Origin: Streptomyces sp. TBY4
GTDB lineage: Bacteria; Actinomycetota; Actinomycetes; Streptomycetales; Streptomycetaceae
Length of the DNA stretch: 64,000 nucleotides
Assembly: GCF_024213195.1 (NCBI RefSeq)
Contig: NZ_JANAVF010000002.1
Coordinates: 124,001-188,000, forward strand
Direction of reading: 5' to 3'
Shown here: positions 15,933-24,838 of the stretch, piece after piece
Layout of the letters: each line of letters begins with the position of its first letter
Numbering within the stretch: position 1 is the stretch's first letter
The notes under the pieces: generated by a model
The model's database searches: none
Told to the model about the DNA's origin: nothing
The model's input: only the letters and a program-made list of their open reading frames with translations
Translations under genes and position numbers: made by a program

Positions 15933-16931
15933 CCCCGGCGGCCCGGACGGGTCCCGCGCGGGGTCGAGGAATCCGGCCCTCGCGAGACTGAAGCCGAGTT
16001 CGGCCCTGCTGCGGCTCCCGAAGCGGGTCGAAGCACGTTTGATGTGGGCGCCGATGGTGCGGGTGCTCAGACCGAGCCGTTTGGAGATGGCCTCGTCGGT
16101 GTGGCCCCGCACCATGAGGGCGAGGATCGCCTGCTGGATCTCGTCGGTGAGCCGGGGAGGGCGGTGTCCCGTGGTGTCGAACTCGACGGGCACCGCCCGT
16201 TCCCACACGGCCTCGAAGGTCTTCGTGAGGAACTGGATCAGGCCGGGTTCGCGGACTTCCAGGGCGTACGCCTCCTGTCCGTTCGCGGCGAGCACCGCGA
16301 TGAACGCGGCCGAACGGTCGCAGACGATCAGCCGCTCGAACCTCTCGCCCGCCGTCCGCACCTCGGCGCCCTCCTGGGTGATCCGCTCGATGTGGGCGAG
16401 CGTCGGGCCGTGCGCGCGGACCGTGTGGCCGTAGACCGTGCGCTGACGCACTCCCCGGCCGGCCGGGGAGAGATCGCGGGGCAGTACGCCGGCCATCGCG
16501 CCGGAGGGGCGGCCGCCCTCGGGGTGTGCGCTGAGCAGTTCCTCCGAGCAGCTCTCCAGGGCCCCCTGGACGGCGGTGGCGATCACCTCGCGGCCGACCA
16601 GCGGCTGCACGTGGGCCTTGTGGCGCTGGCGTTCGTGCCGGTAGACGGCGTCCATCGGGGAGAGGGAGGCGATCAGCGCGTCGAGCGCGGCCCGCTGGTC
16701 CAGGATGGCCCTCCTGATCGGCCGCGCGAGGGTGATCGCGGCGACCGAGGGCGGTACCGGGAGGTGCTCGGCGGAGCCCTCCACTTTCCGCAGCAGACCG
16801 AACCGGATCAGGCACTCCGGAACGGTCCCCGATAAACCGCCCTCCCGTAAGGCCCTTCGGTAGGCGGCCGCGCAGTCGCCGCAGACCGACGTGCAGCCGT
16901 CGATGTCGGGATGTGCGGAGTTGGTGTCCAT
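15906..16931 (-). CDS. LuxR-type helix-turn-helix regulator with cysteine-rich N-terminus
   Basis: The 341-residue protein ends with a LuxR/GerE helix-turn-helix (LTDEIQQAILALMVRGHTDEAI...LGLSTRTIGAHIKRASTRFG). The N-terminus has C13-x3-C17-x2-C20, which could bind a metal or be a relic. The middle contains a TrmB-like region with a mixed alpha/beta effector part (VREPGLIQFLTKTFEAVWE), as in many streptomycete orphan LuxR proteins. The ATG at 16931 follows aaggggg. It is divergent from a small hypothetical gene and convergent with the FUSC exporter. The target is unknown. Confidence 0.85.
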   Translation of the reverse strand: MDTNSAHPDIDGCTSVCGDCAAAYRRALREGGLSGTVPECLIRFGLLRKVEGSAEHLPVPPSVAAITLARPIRRAILDQRAALDALIASLSPMDAVYRHERQRHKAHVQPLVGREVIATAVQGALESCSEELLSAHPEGGRPSGAMAGVLPRDLSPAGRGVRQRTVYGHTVRAHGPTLAHIERITQEGAEVRTAGERFERLIVCDRSAAFIAVLAANGQEAYALEVREPGLIQFLTKTFEAVWERAVPVEFDTTGHRPPRLTDEIQQAILALMVRGHTDEAISKRLGLSTRTIGAHIKRASTRFGSRSRAELGFSLARAGFLDPARDPSGPPGSGADQRGA

Positions 16932-17002
16932 CTGGGCCCCCTTCGTGTTCCGGCAATGCAAGATCAGGATGCCCCGGCCGGTTGGCCGCGCGGGAGGGGA
17001 AC

Positions 17003-17020
17003 GGCAGGATCCTTCCTGCC
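17003..17020. promoter_or_regulatory. Inverted repeat, possible operator
   Basis: ggcagga (17003-17009) and tcctgcc (17014-17020) form a perfect 7-bp inverted repeat with a 4-bp spacer. It lies between the divergent LuxR-type gene and a small hypothetical gene, so it may be the autoregulatory site of the LuxR protein. A hairpin in an RNA leader is an alternative. Confidence 0.4.
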
Positions 17021-17033
17021 TGGTGATCGCGAA

Positions 17034-17351
17034 ATGGCCCACATGACGGTGGCGGGGGTGGCGACGGTGAAGCGAGACGATCGGTCCGAGCACGGGATTG
17101 CGCCGGCGGGAGCGACCGAGGCGCTGGACATGCTGGCGCGGGCGCGCAAGGCCATGGACGAGGCCTACGGCTCGGACGGACAACTGGCCCGGGTGGCCCT
17201 GCACTTGATCGACTGCGCCGCCGACGCGGCGGCCCTGCTCTCCGGCGGGGGCGGCCTGGAGACGGCCCGCGAGGCGCTGGGCTCCGCCCGCTCCGCGGTG
17301 GTCGCCGCCACCGTCGCGGTCCGCGTGGTCCACGACGAGACGCGCCTCTGA
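17034..17351 (+). CDS. Small hypothetical helical protein
   Basis: I do not recognise this 105-residue protein. It is predicted to be helical and alanine-rich (ARKAMDEAYG, ALHLIDCAADAAALL, REALGSARSAVVAATVAV), without signal peptide or membrane segment. The start is uncertain: ATG codons at 17034 and 17043 or a GTG at 17067 are possible and none has a strong ribosome site. It lies between the LuxR-type regulator (divergent) and the NO synthase gene downstream on the same strand. Codon use fits a real gene. Confidence 0.55.
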   Translation: MAHMTVAGVATVKRDDRSEHGIAPAGATEALDMLARARKAMDEAYGSDGQLARVALHLIDCAADAAALLSGGGGLETAREALGSARSAVVAATVAVRVVHDETRL

Positions 17352-17559
17352 CCCGACCTCGCGGATGGTACGTCGGCCCAAGTCCCGTCCGCAGGCCGAT
17401 CGATGAAGATCACACGGAGGAGTGTTCCGGGCGCGCCTTCCGTACGCCGCTGACCTGCGGCGTGTACAACGGGTGATTGTTCATTGCACATTCATCCGGC
17501 ATGGCGCCCGTACGCGGCGCGCGGGGTGGACCTGGTCGGACAGGGGGTAACCGCCCGGA

Positions 17560-18717
17560 ATGGAAATACTTCAACAGCGCGCCGGCACCGCTCAGGTGTG
17601 GGAAGCGGCAGAGGAGTTCATCCGTCTGTTCCACAGGGAGCAAGCCGGCAGTGCGGACGCGGGTGATCCGCGCGAGCGGCTCGCCGCCGTACGGGCCGAG
17701 CTCGCCGAGACGGGCACGTACCGGCACACTCCCGAGGAACTGGAGCACGGCGCCCGCGTCGCGTGGCGCAACAGCAACCGCTGCATAGGCAGGCTGTACT
17801 GGAACTCGCTGCGCGTCCGCGACCGCCGCGGGCTCACCGACGCCGACGGGATCGCCGAGGAGTGCTTCGAGCACCTGCGCGAGGCGACCAACGGCGGCCG
17901 GGTCCGGCCCACCATCACGGTCTTCGCCCCCGACACCCCGGACCGTCCCGGCCCGGTCATCTGGAGCGAGCAGCTGGTCCGGTACGCCGGCTACGGCGAC
18001 CACCCCTCGATAACCGTCGGCGACGCCCGCAACGCCGAGCTCACCAGCGCCCTGCTCGCGCTGGGCTGGTCCCGCGGCGCCGGCACCCCCTTCGACCTCC
18101 TTCCGCTGGTCGTGCAGGGGGTCGACGACAAACCCCGCTGGTTCGACGTCCCGAAGGACGCCGTGCTGGAGGTGCCCATCGAGCACCCCGACGGAGCGGC
18201 CGGCGGCGACGGCTGGTCGGACTGGGGCCTGCGCTGGCACGCCGTACCCGCGATCTCCAACATGTGCCTGGAGATCGGCGGCATCCACTATCCGGCCGCG
18301 CCCTTCAACGGCTGGTACATGGGCACCGAGATCGGCGCCCGCAACCTCGCCGACACCGACCGCTACAACCTCCTGCCCGCGGTCGCCCGCCGCATGGGCC
18401 TCGACACCGCCAGCGACCGTTCCCTCTGGAAGGACCGCGCCCTCGTCGAGCTCAACCGGGCGGTGCTGCACTCCTTCGACCGGGCCAAGGTCACCATCGC
18501 CGACCACCACACGGAGTCCCGGCGCTTCCTGACCCACCTGGAGAAGGAGGAGCGCAAGGGCCGTGACGTGGGCGCGGACTGGTCCTGGATCGTGCCGCCC
18601 ATCTCCGGATCGGCGACCCCGGTCTTCCACCGCACGTACGAGGACCGGCCGAGCTCGACCGCCTACGTCCACCACCCCGGCGCCCAGGAACGGGCCCAAG
18701 GGCGGGACTTGGTCTAG
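17560..18717 (+). CDS. nos: Bacterial nitric oxide synthase, oxygenase domain only
   Basis: The 385-residue protein matches the NOS oxygenase fold. The heme-thiolate motif WRNSNRCIGRLYW places the cysteine at residue 75. The substrate motif is GWYMGTEIGARNLAD with the arginine-binding glutamate at residue 257. The pterin/dimer region near the C-terminus (WSWIVPPISGSATPVFH) is also present. There is no reductase domain, so electrons must come from cellular flavodoxin or ferredoxin reductases. It converts L-arginine to citrulline and NO. In streptomycetes NOS is used in secondary metabolism, nitration or stress and signalling; no nitrating P450 lies beside it here. The ATG at 17560 is about 10 bp after caggggg. 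Confidence 0.95.
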   Translation: MEILQQRAGTAQVWEAAEEFIRLFHREQAGSADAGDPRERLAAVRAELAETGTYRHTPEELEHGARVAWRNSNRCIGRLYWNSLRVRDRRGLTDADGIAEECFEHLREATNGGRVRPTITVFAPDTPDRPGPVIWSEQLVRYAGYGDHPSITVGDARNAELTSALLALGWSRGAGTPFDLLPLVVQGVDDKPRWFDVPKDAVLEVPIEHPDGAAGGDGWSDWGLRWHAVPAISNMCLEIGGIHYPAAPFNGWYMGTEIGARNLADTDRYNLLPAVARRMGLDTASDRSLWKDRALVELNRAVLHSFDRAKVTIADHHTESRRFLTHLEKEERKGRDVGADWSWIVPPISGSATPVFHRTYEDRPSSTAYVHHPGAQERAQGRDLV

Positions 18718-18772
18718 ACCTCCTGGTACCGTCGCTCACGACCGGATCCGGAACGGCTGAGAGGGGCCTCCC

Positions 18773-19861
18773 GTGGGCGACGCGGACAGTGGTGTGGGCG
18801 GTACGGACCGTACGGCCGACGGCGGCGGACACCTGGCCTGGATCGGCTCGTTCACCTCGGGGGGCGGCCGCGGTGTCACCACCGCGGCCGTGGATCCGGC
18901 CACCGGGGCGCTGACCCCGCTCTCGGCCACGGACGCCGTCCCGGACCCCTCGTATCTGGCCCACGAGCCCGTCACCGGCGTGCTCTACGCCGTCAGCGAG
19001 GCCGAACAGGGCGCCGTGGGCGCCTTCTGGACCACCTCCGTCGGGCTCGTCCCCCTCGGAGCGGCCGTCGGCGTCGGCGGCTCCGGCCCCACCCACCTCA
19101 GCGTGGCCGGGCGCAGGCTGCTGACCGCCAACTACACCTCCGGCAGCGTCAGCAGCCTCCCGCTCGCCGCCGACGGCTCGATCGGCGGGCCCGCCGCCGT
19201 ACTGGCCCACGAGGGCTCGGGCCCCGACGCCGGGCGGCAGAAGGGCCCGCACGCCCACCAGGTGCTCCCCGCCCCCGGCGGCCGCTGGGTGCTCAGCGTC
19301 GACCTCGGCACCGACTCGGTACGGGTCTGCGCGCTCGACCCGGCCACCGGAGCCCCGGTGCTCCACTCCGAGACCGCGCTGCGCGCCGGGACCGGCCCCC
19401 GGCACCTCGCCTTCCACCCCTCGGGCGAGGTGGTCTACGTCCTGCACGAGCTGGAGCCGCAGCTGACCGTCTGCCGCTGGAACGGGGAGTCGGGCGAGCT
19501 GCAACCGGTCGCCGAGGTTCCGGTAGCCCCCAAGGGCGCTCCAGGGGCCGCCAGGCCCTATCCCTCGGCGGTCGTGGCCTCCTCCGACGGCCGTTTCGTC
19601 TGGGCGGCCGTCCGCGGAACCGACACCATCGCCACCCTCTCCCTCGCCGGCGGCGCGGAGAAGCCGCAGCTCACGGCCACCGTGCCGTGCGGGGGCAGCT
19701 GGCCGCGCGATCTCGCCGCCGACCCGTCGGGTCGCCGGCTGTACGCGGCCAACGAACGCTCCGGCGACGTCACCTGGTTCGAGGTGGACCAGGAGACAGG
19801 AGAGCCGCGCCGAGCCGGCTCGGTGGCCGTGCCGGCCGCCACCTGCGTGGTCTTCAGCTGA
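18773..19861 (+). CDS. Lactonase family protein (seven-bladed beta-propeller, Pgl-like)
   Basis: The 362-residue protein is a beta-propeller of the 6-phosphogluconolactonase (YbhE-type) family. Typical motifs are LAWIGSFTSGGGRGV at the start, PTHLSVAGRRLLTANYTSG, GPHAHQVLPAPGGRWVLSVDLG, GTGPRHLAFHPSGEVVYVLHE, and WPRDLAADPSGRRLYAANE. It has no signal peptide, so it is probably cytoplasmic and hydrolyses a sugar lactone; the actual substrate is unproven. It follows the NOS gene after 55 bp on the same strand. The GTG at 18773 follows gaggggc. A strong terminator hairpin lies 30 bp after its stop. Confidence 0.88.
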   Translation: MGDADSGVGGTDRTADGGGHLAWIGSFTSGGGRGVTTAAVDPATGALTPLSATDAVPDPSYLAHEPVTGVLYAVSEAEQGAVGAFWTTSVGLVPLGAAVGVGGSGPTHLSVAGRRLLTANYTSGSVSSLPLAADGSIGGPAAVLAHEGSGPDAGRQKGPHAHQVLPAPGGRWVLSVDLGTDSVRVCALDPATGAPVLHSETALRAGTGPRHLAFHPSGEVVYVLHELEPQLTVCRWNGESGELQPVAEVPVAPKGAPGAARPYPSAVVASSDGRFVWAAVRGTDTIATLSLAGGAEKPQLTATVPCGGSWPRDLAADPSGRRLYAANERSGDVTWFEVDQETGEPRRAGSVAVPAATCVVFS

Positions 19862-19890
19862 GGCCCGGCTGAGCGGTCCCGGCCGCACGC

Positions 19891-19948
19891 ACGAGGGCCC
19901 GCGCCCCGGCTCGTCCGATTCGGAACGGTCCGGGGCGCGGGCCCTCGT
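19891..19948. terminator. Bidirectional transcription terminator
   Basis: A perfect 19-bp inverted repeat, acgagggcccgcgccccgg at 19891-19909 and its complement at 19930-19948, encloses a 20-bp loop. It sits between the convergent lactonase and CbiX-like genes and should terminate both. No T-tract follows, as usual in streptomycetes. Confidence 0.85.
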
Positions 19949-19970
19949 ACGTACGGCATGAGCCGGGGCG

Positions 19971-20885
19971 TCAGCGGGCGGCGGCGCCCTGCGGGATGCC
20001 GAGGGCGGCGGAGTACTGCGCCACGGCCAGCTTGCCCAGCGCGGGGTACGCGCCGAGCACCTCGGCGGCGCTGCAGCCGGCCTCCTTGCAGGCGGTGTCG
20101 AGGAGTCCCTCGGCGGCCTCCGGGCCGACCAGGTACGGGGCCAGCGCCAGCTGCGTCGAACCCTCGCGGCGCAGCTGGTCGGCGACGGCGGCCACCGAAC
20201 CCTCCTCGTCCAGCGCGGCGGCCATCACCGGCACCGCGAGGCGGGCGGCCAGCAGCATGCCGGTGATGCCCGCGGCCTGCACGGCCTCCTCGCCGCCGGT
20301 GGTGGCCAGGACGATGCCGTCGGCGGCCGTGGTGACGCTGAAGAGCCTGGCCCGGTCGGCGCGGGCGAGACCGGCCTCGGACAGCCGCACGTGCAGACCC
20401 TCGGCGAGCAGCGGGTGCGGGCCGAGCGGGTCGGCGAGCTCGGCGGCGGCCGAGGAGTCCATCAGGGCCTGGCGCACGCGGCGCAGCAGATCCCCGTCGG
20501 GGCCGGCCAGCAGGGGAACGACCACGGCGTCCGGGCCGGTCGGCGCGGGCACCTCCTGCCCGGCGGCGCGGGCGGACTCCGCGCGCGCGGCACGGTCCTC
20601 GGCGACGGCGGTCAGCACGCCCGACAGGGACGGGAACTCGGTGGCGTCGTCACCGTCGAGGAAACCGACCCGGGCGTCGAGGCCGGGCAGCTCGGAGCGG
20701 CCGATGCTGATGATCTCTTCCGCGATCCCCCGCGAGGAGGCCGAGGGGGCACCGGGCACGGCGAGCACCAGCGCGGGCGCGCCCTCGGGCGCCACCGCGG
20801 GCTCGGGCCGGCGGTGCCGTCCGGTCTGGCGGGGTCGCGGCATTCGTACGGGCAGGCCATTTGCGGGCCCAGTGGGGGAGCTCAT
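19971..20885 (-). CDS. Sirohydrochlorin chelatase-family (CbiX-like) protein, chelatase histidines not seen
   Basis: The 304-residue protein has the two-lobed CbiX/SirB layout: an N-lobe (ALVLAVPGAPSASSRGIAEEI, VGFLDGDDATEFPSLSGVL) and a C-lobe (VAAVADQLRREGSTQLALAPYLVGPEAAEGLL). Class II chelatases insert Co or Fe into sirohydrochlorin with active-site histidines, usually in a GHGS motif at the first strand; here that position reads VPGAPS with no histidine. The function may therefore differ, for instance a regulator or carrier. It starts about 109 bp from the uracil-DNA glycosylase stop on the same strand and has a basic N-terminal leader. Confidence 0.75.
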   Translation of the reverse strand: MSSPTGPANGLPVRMPRPRQTGRHRRPEPAVAPEGAPALVLAVPGAPSASSRGIAEEIISIGRSELPGLDARVGFLDGDDATEFPSLSGVLTAVAEDRAARAESARAAGQEVPAPTGPDAVVVPLLAGPDGDLLRRVRQALMDSSAAAELADPLGPHPLLAEGLHVRLSEAGLARADRARLFSVTTAADGIVLATTGGEEAVQAAGITGMLLAARLAVPVMAAALDEEGSVAAVADQLRREGSTQLALAPYLVGPEAAEGLLDTACKEAGCSAAEVLGAYPALGKLAVAQYSAALGIPQGAAAR

Positions 20886-20994
20886 GGCGCCGCATGCTAC
20901 TGGTTTATCGAAACAGGGTGTTCGGGCAGGGCCTTCTCCGGCGGCATCTGTCCGTATTTATCCGAGGAATGTCAGATACCGTTCAGCCCTTCGG

Positions 20995-21681
20995 TCACCC
21001 CGCGGCGGGGAGCCGCCAGTCCACGGGCTGCGCGCCCTGGCGGACCAGCAGGTCGTTGGTCCTGCTGAACGGCCTGGAGCCGAAGAACCCGTTGTCCGCG
21101 GACATGGGGGAGGGGTGCACCGACTCCACGGCCGGCAGATCGCCCAGCAGCGGCCGGAGGTTGCGCGCCTCGCGCCCCCACAGCACCGACACCAGGGGCT
21201 TGCCGCGGGCCGCGAGCGCGCGGATGGCCTGCTCGGTCACCGCCTCCCAGCCCTTGCCCCGGTGGGCGTTGGGCTTGCGCGGGGCGGTGGTGAGCGAGCG
21301 GTTCAGCAGCAGGACGCCCTGCCGGGTCCACGGGGTCAGATCACCGTTCCGGGGCCGGCCCGTGCCGAGATCGGCGTGCAGTTCGCGGAAGATGTTGTCG
21401 AGGCTCGGGGGCCACGGGCTGACCTCGGGGGCCACGGAGAAGGAGAGGCCGATCGCGTGCCCCGGCGTCGGGTAGGGATCCTGCCCGACGATCAGCACCT
21501 TCACCTCGTCGAAGGGCTGTTGGAACGCGCGCAGCACGTTCGCCCCCGCGGGTACGTAGGTCCTGCCCGCCGCGATCTCCGCGCGCAGGAAGTCGCCCAT
21601 CGCGGCGATCTGCGCCGCCACCGGCTCCAGAGCACGGGCCCAGCCCGGCTCGACGATCTCGTTCAACGGTCGTGCTGCCAC
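20995..21681 (-). CDS. ung: Uracil-DNA glycosylase, family 1
   Basis: The 228-residue protein has the water-activating motif [17 protein letters not shown] (aspartate at residue 68) and the minor-groove loop [17 protein letters not shown] with the catalytic histidine at residue 189. The uracil-recognising asparagine lies in [10 protein letters not shown]. It removes uracil from DNA to start base-excision repair. The usual histidine after GQDPY is a proline here, as I recall from other actinobacterial Ung proteins. The GTG at 21681 gives the normal length. It may be co-transcribed with the CbiX-like gene downstream. Confidence 0.96.
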   Translation of the reverse strand: MAARPLNEIVEPGWARALEPVAAQIAAMGDFLRAEIAAGRTYVPAGANVLRAFQQPFDEVKVLIVGQDPYPTPGHAIGLSFSVAPEVSPWPPSLDNIFRELHADLGTGRPRNGDLTPWTRQGVLLLNRSLTTAPRKPNAHRGKGWEAVTEQAIRALAARGKPLVSVLWGREARNLRPLLGDLPAVESVHPSPMSADNGFFGSRPFSRTNDLLVRQGAQPVDWRLPAAG

Positions 21682-21861
21682 GATCGATCACTCTACTGGC
21701 CCAGTCCGCTGCCCGGTGCCACGCTCCGGGCCCGCGAGGGGAGCGCGGCACCCCACCGGCCTTCCGTTGTCGCTTCGATATCTCTTCGCAACAGGTTCGA
21801 TTGCTCCAACTCCCCTGCTCCGGCGTCACATTCAACACTGATGACGTTCGAGGGAGACGGT

Positions 21862-23487
21862 ATGGAGCACCACGAGGACCGCACGTCCGGCAGGTCCAGC
21901 ACGCCCAGCACGTCCAGCACCTCCGGCTCATCCCGCGGGGGCCGCCCGGTCCGGCGCAGAACCCGCGGCAGACTCGCCGCCGCGCTGCTGGCCGGCGGGC
22001 TCCTGCTGACCGCCTGCGGCAGCGGCGGATCGAACCGCACCTCCGACGGGGAGTGGAAGGGCGGCGACTCCAAGCCGCGGCCGTCCGCCACCCGGCCCGC
22101 CGGGGAGCCCACGGAGGGGGAGAGCGACGGACGGCGCCCCACCGGACCGCCCGCCGACTACCTCTCCACCTTCGCGCTCGACGTGGACACCGCCAGCTAC
22201 GGGTACGCCCGCCGCACCCTCGCGGACGGCAAGCTCCCCGACCCGGCCACCGTGCGCCCCGAGGAGTTCGTCAACAGCTTCCGGCAGGACTACCAGGAGC
22301 CCGACGGCGACGGCTTCTCCGTGACCGTGGACGGGGCCCGCACCACCGAGCCGAACTGGTCGCTGGTCCGCGTCGGTCTCGCCACCCGGGTCGGCAACGG
22401 CGGGGCGGACGGCGCCGAGGCCCGGCCGCCCGCGGCGCTCACCTTCGTCGTGGACGTCTCCGGTTCCATGGCCGAGCCGGGCCGCCTCGACCTCGTCCGC
22501 CACTCCATGGGCCTGATGACCGACGAGCTGCGCGAGGACGACTCGGTCGCCGTCGTCACCTTCAGCGGCAAGGCCGAGACCCGGCTGCCGATGACCCGGA
22601 TCGGAGGCAACCAGGAACGGATCCGCGAGGTGATCTCCGCACTGCGCACCGCCGACTCGACCAACGTGGAGGCCGGGGTCACCCGCGGGTACGAGGTCGC
22701 GGTCGCCTCGCTGCGGCGCGGGGCCACCAACCGGGTCGTCCTGCTCTCCGACGCCCTCGCCAACACCGGCGCCACCTCCGCCGACACCATCCTGGACCGG
22801 ATCGGCGAAGCCCGGACCCGGCACGGGATCACCCTGTTCGGGGTGGGCGTGGGCAGCGAGTTCAACGACGCATTCATGGAGCAGCTCGCCGACCGGGGCG
22901 ACGGGCACACCACCTACGTCTCCGACAAGGAGGGCGCCCGCAAGGTGTTCTGCGAGGACCTCCCGGCGCAGGTGCAGCTGCGGGCCCGCGACGCGAAGGC
23001 GCAGGTCGCCTTCGACCCGGGGACCGTCGAGCGGTTCCGGCTGATCGGCTACGACGACCGCCGCGTCGCCGACGGAGACTTCAGGAACGACTCCGTGGAC
23101 GGGGGAGAGGTCGGCTCCGGCCACTCCGTGACCGCCCTGTACGCGGTACGGCTGCGGCCCGGGGCCACCGGGCACCTGGCCACGGCGACGGTGCGCTGGC
23201 TGGACCCGCGCACCCGGGCGCCGCACGAGGAGTCCGGCCGGATCGAGGCGGCGGACCTGTCCCGCGACGTGTGGGGCGCGGCGTCCACGCGGCTTCAGGT
23301 CACCGCGGTGGCCGCCTACTTCGCCTCCGCCCTGCGCGAGCGCGACGGCGGCTGGGAGCGGGTGCCGGGCTCGGTCCCGCTGGGGACCCTGGCCGGGCAC
23401 GCGGACCGGCTGGCCGGGAGCACCGAGGACCCGGCCGTACGCCAGCTGGCGCAGGCCGTGCACCAGGCCCGGGGGCTCACCGGCTGA
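21862..23487 (+). CDS. VWA-domain lipoprotein (YfbK-like)
   Basis: The 541-residue protein has a basic leader, a hydrophobic h-region and lipobox LLTAC with the lipidated cysteine at residue 52, followed by a flexible acidic linker. The von Willebrand type A domain begins near residue 190 with the MIDAS motif DVSGSM and continues through TNVEAGVTRGYE and VVLLSDALANTG. N-terminal (YLSTFALDVDTASYGYARRTL) and C-terminal parts match the YfbK/DUF3520 group. It is anchored outside the membrane and probably binds a protein partner through a metal; role unknown. The ATG at 21862 follows gggagacgg; an ATG at 21841 is less well placed. Confidence 0.9.
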   Translation: MEHHEDRTSGRSSTPSTSSTSGSSRGGRPVRRRTRGRLAAALLAGGLLLTACGSGGSNRTSDGEWKGGDSKPRPSATRPAGEPTEGESDGRRPTGPPADYLSTFALDVDTASYGYARRTLADGKLPDPATVRPEEFVNSFRQDYQEPDGDGFSVTVDGARTTEPNWSLVRVGLATRVGNGGADGAEARPPAALTFVVDVSGSMAEPGRLDLVRHSMGLMTDELREDDSVAVVTFSGKAETRLPMTRIGGNQERIREVISALRTADSTNVEAGVTRGYEVAVASLRRGATNRVVLLSDALANTGATSADTILDRIGEARTRHGITLFGVGVGSEFNDAFMEQLADRGDGHTTYVSDKEGARKVFCEDLPAQVQLRARDAKAQVAFDPGTVERFRLIGYDDRRVADGDFRNDSVDGGEVGSGHSVTALYAVRLRPGATGHLATATVRWLDPRTRAPHEESGRIEAADLSRDVWGAASTRLQVTAVAAYFASALRERDGGWERVPGSVPLGTLAGHADRLAGSTEDPAVRQLAQAVHQARGLTG

Positions 23488-23536
23488 GGGCCCGGACGGG
23501 CGGCTCGTACGGGAGGAGCGGGCGGGGCCGCCGCGG

Positions 23537-24625
23537 CTAGGGCAGCACGGCGGCCCGTACGCACAGGACGTCGGGGAGGTGTCCGGCCAGCAACTGCCAG
23601 CTGTCCCCGTCGTCCTGGCTGGCGTAGAGCTCGCCGTTGCGGTTGCCGAAGTAGATCCCGGCCGGATCCGCATCGTCCGTGCAGAGCGCGTCCCGCAGCA
23701 CCGTCCCGTAGTGGTCCCCGTCCGGCAGGCCCTTCGTCAGGGGCTCCCAGGTCGCGCCGGCGTCCCGGGTCCGGAAGACCCGGCAGCGGTGCTCCGCCGG
23801 GACCCGGTCCGAGTCGGCGTTGAGCGGGAAGACGTAGGCGGTGCCGGGCCGGTGGGGGTGGGCGGCCACCGCGAAGCCGAAGTCGGAGGGCAGGCCGGCT
23901 CCGATGTCGGTCCAGCGGGTCCCGGCGTCGTCGCTGCGGTAGACGCCCCAGTGGTTCTGCAGGTACAGCCGGCCGGAGTCCCCGGCGTCCTGGGCGATCT
24001 TGTGCACGCACTGGCCGAACTCGGGGTTCGGATCGGGCAGGAACACCGCCGAGACCCCGCTGTTGGAGGGGGCCCAGCTCGCCCCGCCGTCCGTGGTGCG
24101 GAACACCCCGGCCGTGGACACCGCCACCGTGACCCGGTCCGGGTCGCCCGGGGTCGTGATCACCGTGTGCAGGCCCTCGCCGCCGCCGCCCGGGACCCAC
24201 TGGTCCCGGGTCGGGTGCTCCCACAGGGGGCGGACCAGCTCGAAGGACTCGCCGCGATCGGCCGAGCGGAACAGCGCGGCCGGTTCGGTGCCCGCGTAGA
24301 CCACGCCGGGGGCCTCGGGGCCAGCCGGATGGAGCTGCCAGACCCGCTCCAGGGAGGCGCCGGTGTCCTCGGGAAACTTCACCGCCGCGGCGGCGGGCTC
24401 CTGCCAGGTCGCGCCCAGGTCGTCGGAGCTGAAGACGGACGGCCCCCAGTGCGTGCTGTCCCCGGCGGCCAGCAGTCTGGTCGCGCCGCCGCGCCGGTCG
24501 ATGGCGACGGCGGAGACCGCCTGGGCGTTGAAGTGCGGCTCGTCGAACTCCCAGGTGCCGCCGGCGTCCCGGCGGCCGATGAACAGTCCCTTGCGGGTCC
24601 CCGCGAGCAGTACCACGTCGGTCAT
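23537..24625 (-). CDS. BNR/sialidase-like beta-propeller protein
   Basis: The 362-residue protein begins VVLLAGTRKGLFIGRRD and holds repeated Asp-box-like motifs (SSDDLGATWQ, SADRGESFE, TTDGGASWAPS, SDDAGTRWTD, TRDAGATWEP, SQDDGDSWQ), each S/T-x-D-x-G-x-x-W/F. This is the exo-alpha-sialidase-like or plant photosystem II assembly factor-like propeller fold. No signal peptide or catalytic sialidase arginines are visible, so enzymatic activity is doubtful. The aqueous-facing propeller may bind a protein or glycan. It is convergent with the VWA gene and divergent from the flavoenzyme. Confidence 0.85.
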   Translation of the reverse strand: MTDVVLLAGTRKGLFIGRRDAGGTWEFDEPHFNAQAVSAVAIDRRGGATRLLAAGDSTHWGPSVFSSDDLGATWQEPAAAAVKFPEDTGASLERVWQLHPAGPEAPGVVYAGTEPAALFRSADRGESFELVRPLWEHPTRDQWVPGGGGEGLHTVITTPGDPDRVTVAVSTAGVFRTTDGGASWAPSNSGVSAVFLPDPNPEFGQCVHKIAQDAGDSGRLYLQNHWGVYRSDDAGTRWTDIGAGLPSDFGFAVAAHPHRPGTAYVFPLNADSDRVPAEHRCRVFRTRDAGATWEPLTKGLPDGDHYGTVLRDALCTDDADPAGIYFGNRNGELYASQDDGDSWQLLAGHLPDVLCVRAAVLP

Positions 24626-24746
24626 GGCCGACACCTCCGGACGTCTTTGTCCTGCACGGCAGCTTTTCCGCCAGTCTGCACCCGACCACTGACAGCGGCA
24701 GGTCGCCGCGCACGGGACCGCCCGCCCGGGCCACTCATACGAAAGG

Positions 24747-24787
24747 TCTCGTACTACGAGAGATTTCGTAGTACGGTGAATCTCGTA
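24747..24787. promoter_or_regulatory. Cluster of TCTCGTA palindromic sites upstream of the Old Yellow Enzyme
   Basis: tctcgta-c-tacgaga (24747-24761) is a perfect 15-bp palindrome. cgta-g-tacg (24767-24775) is a second, shorter one, and tctcgta repeats once more at 24781-24787. These lie 50-90 bp before the ATG at 24839. The same half-site occurs upstream of the ArsR-like gene (26006-26012). Confidence 0.6.
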
Positions 24788-24838
24788 CTTAGCGGCCGGT
24801 TCCCCGGCGCGCTTCCAGTCGCTTCTGGGAGATCCCTG

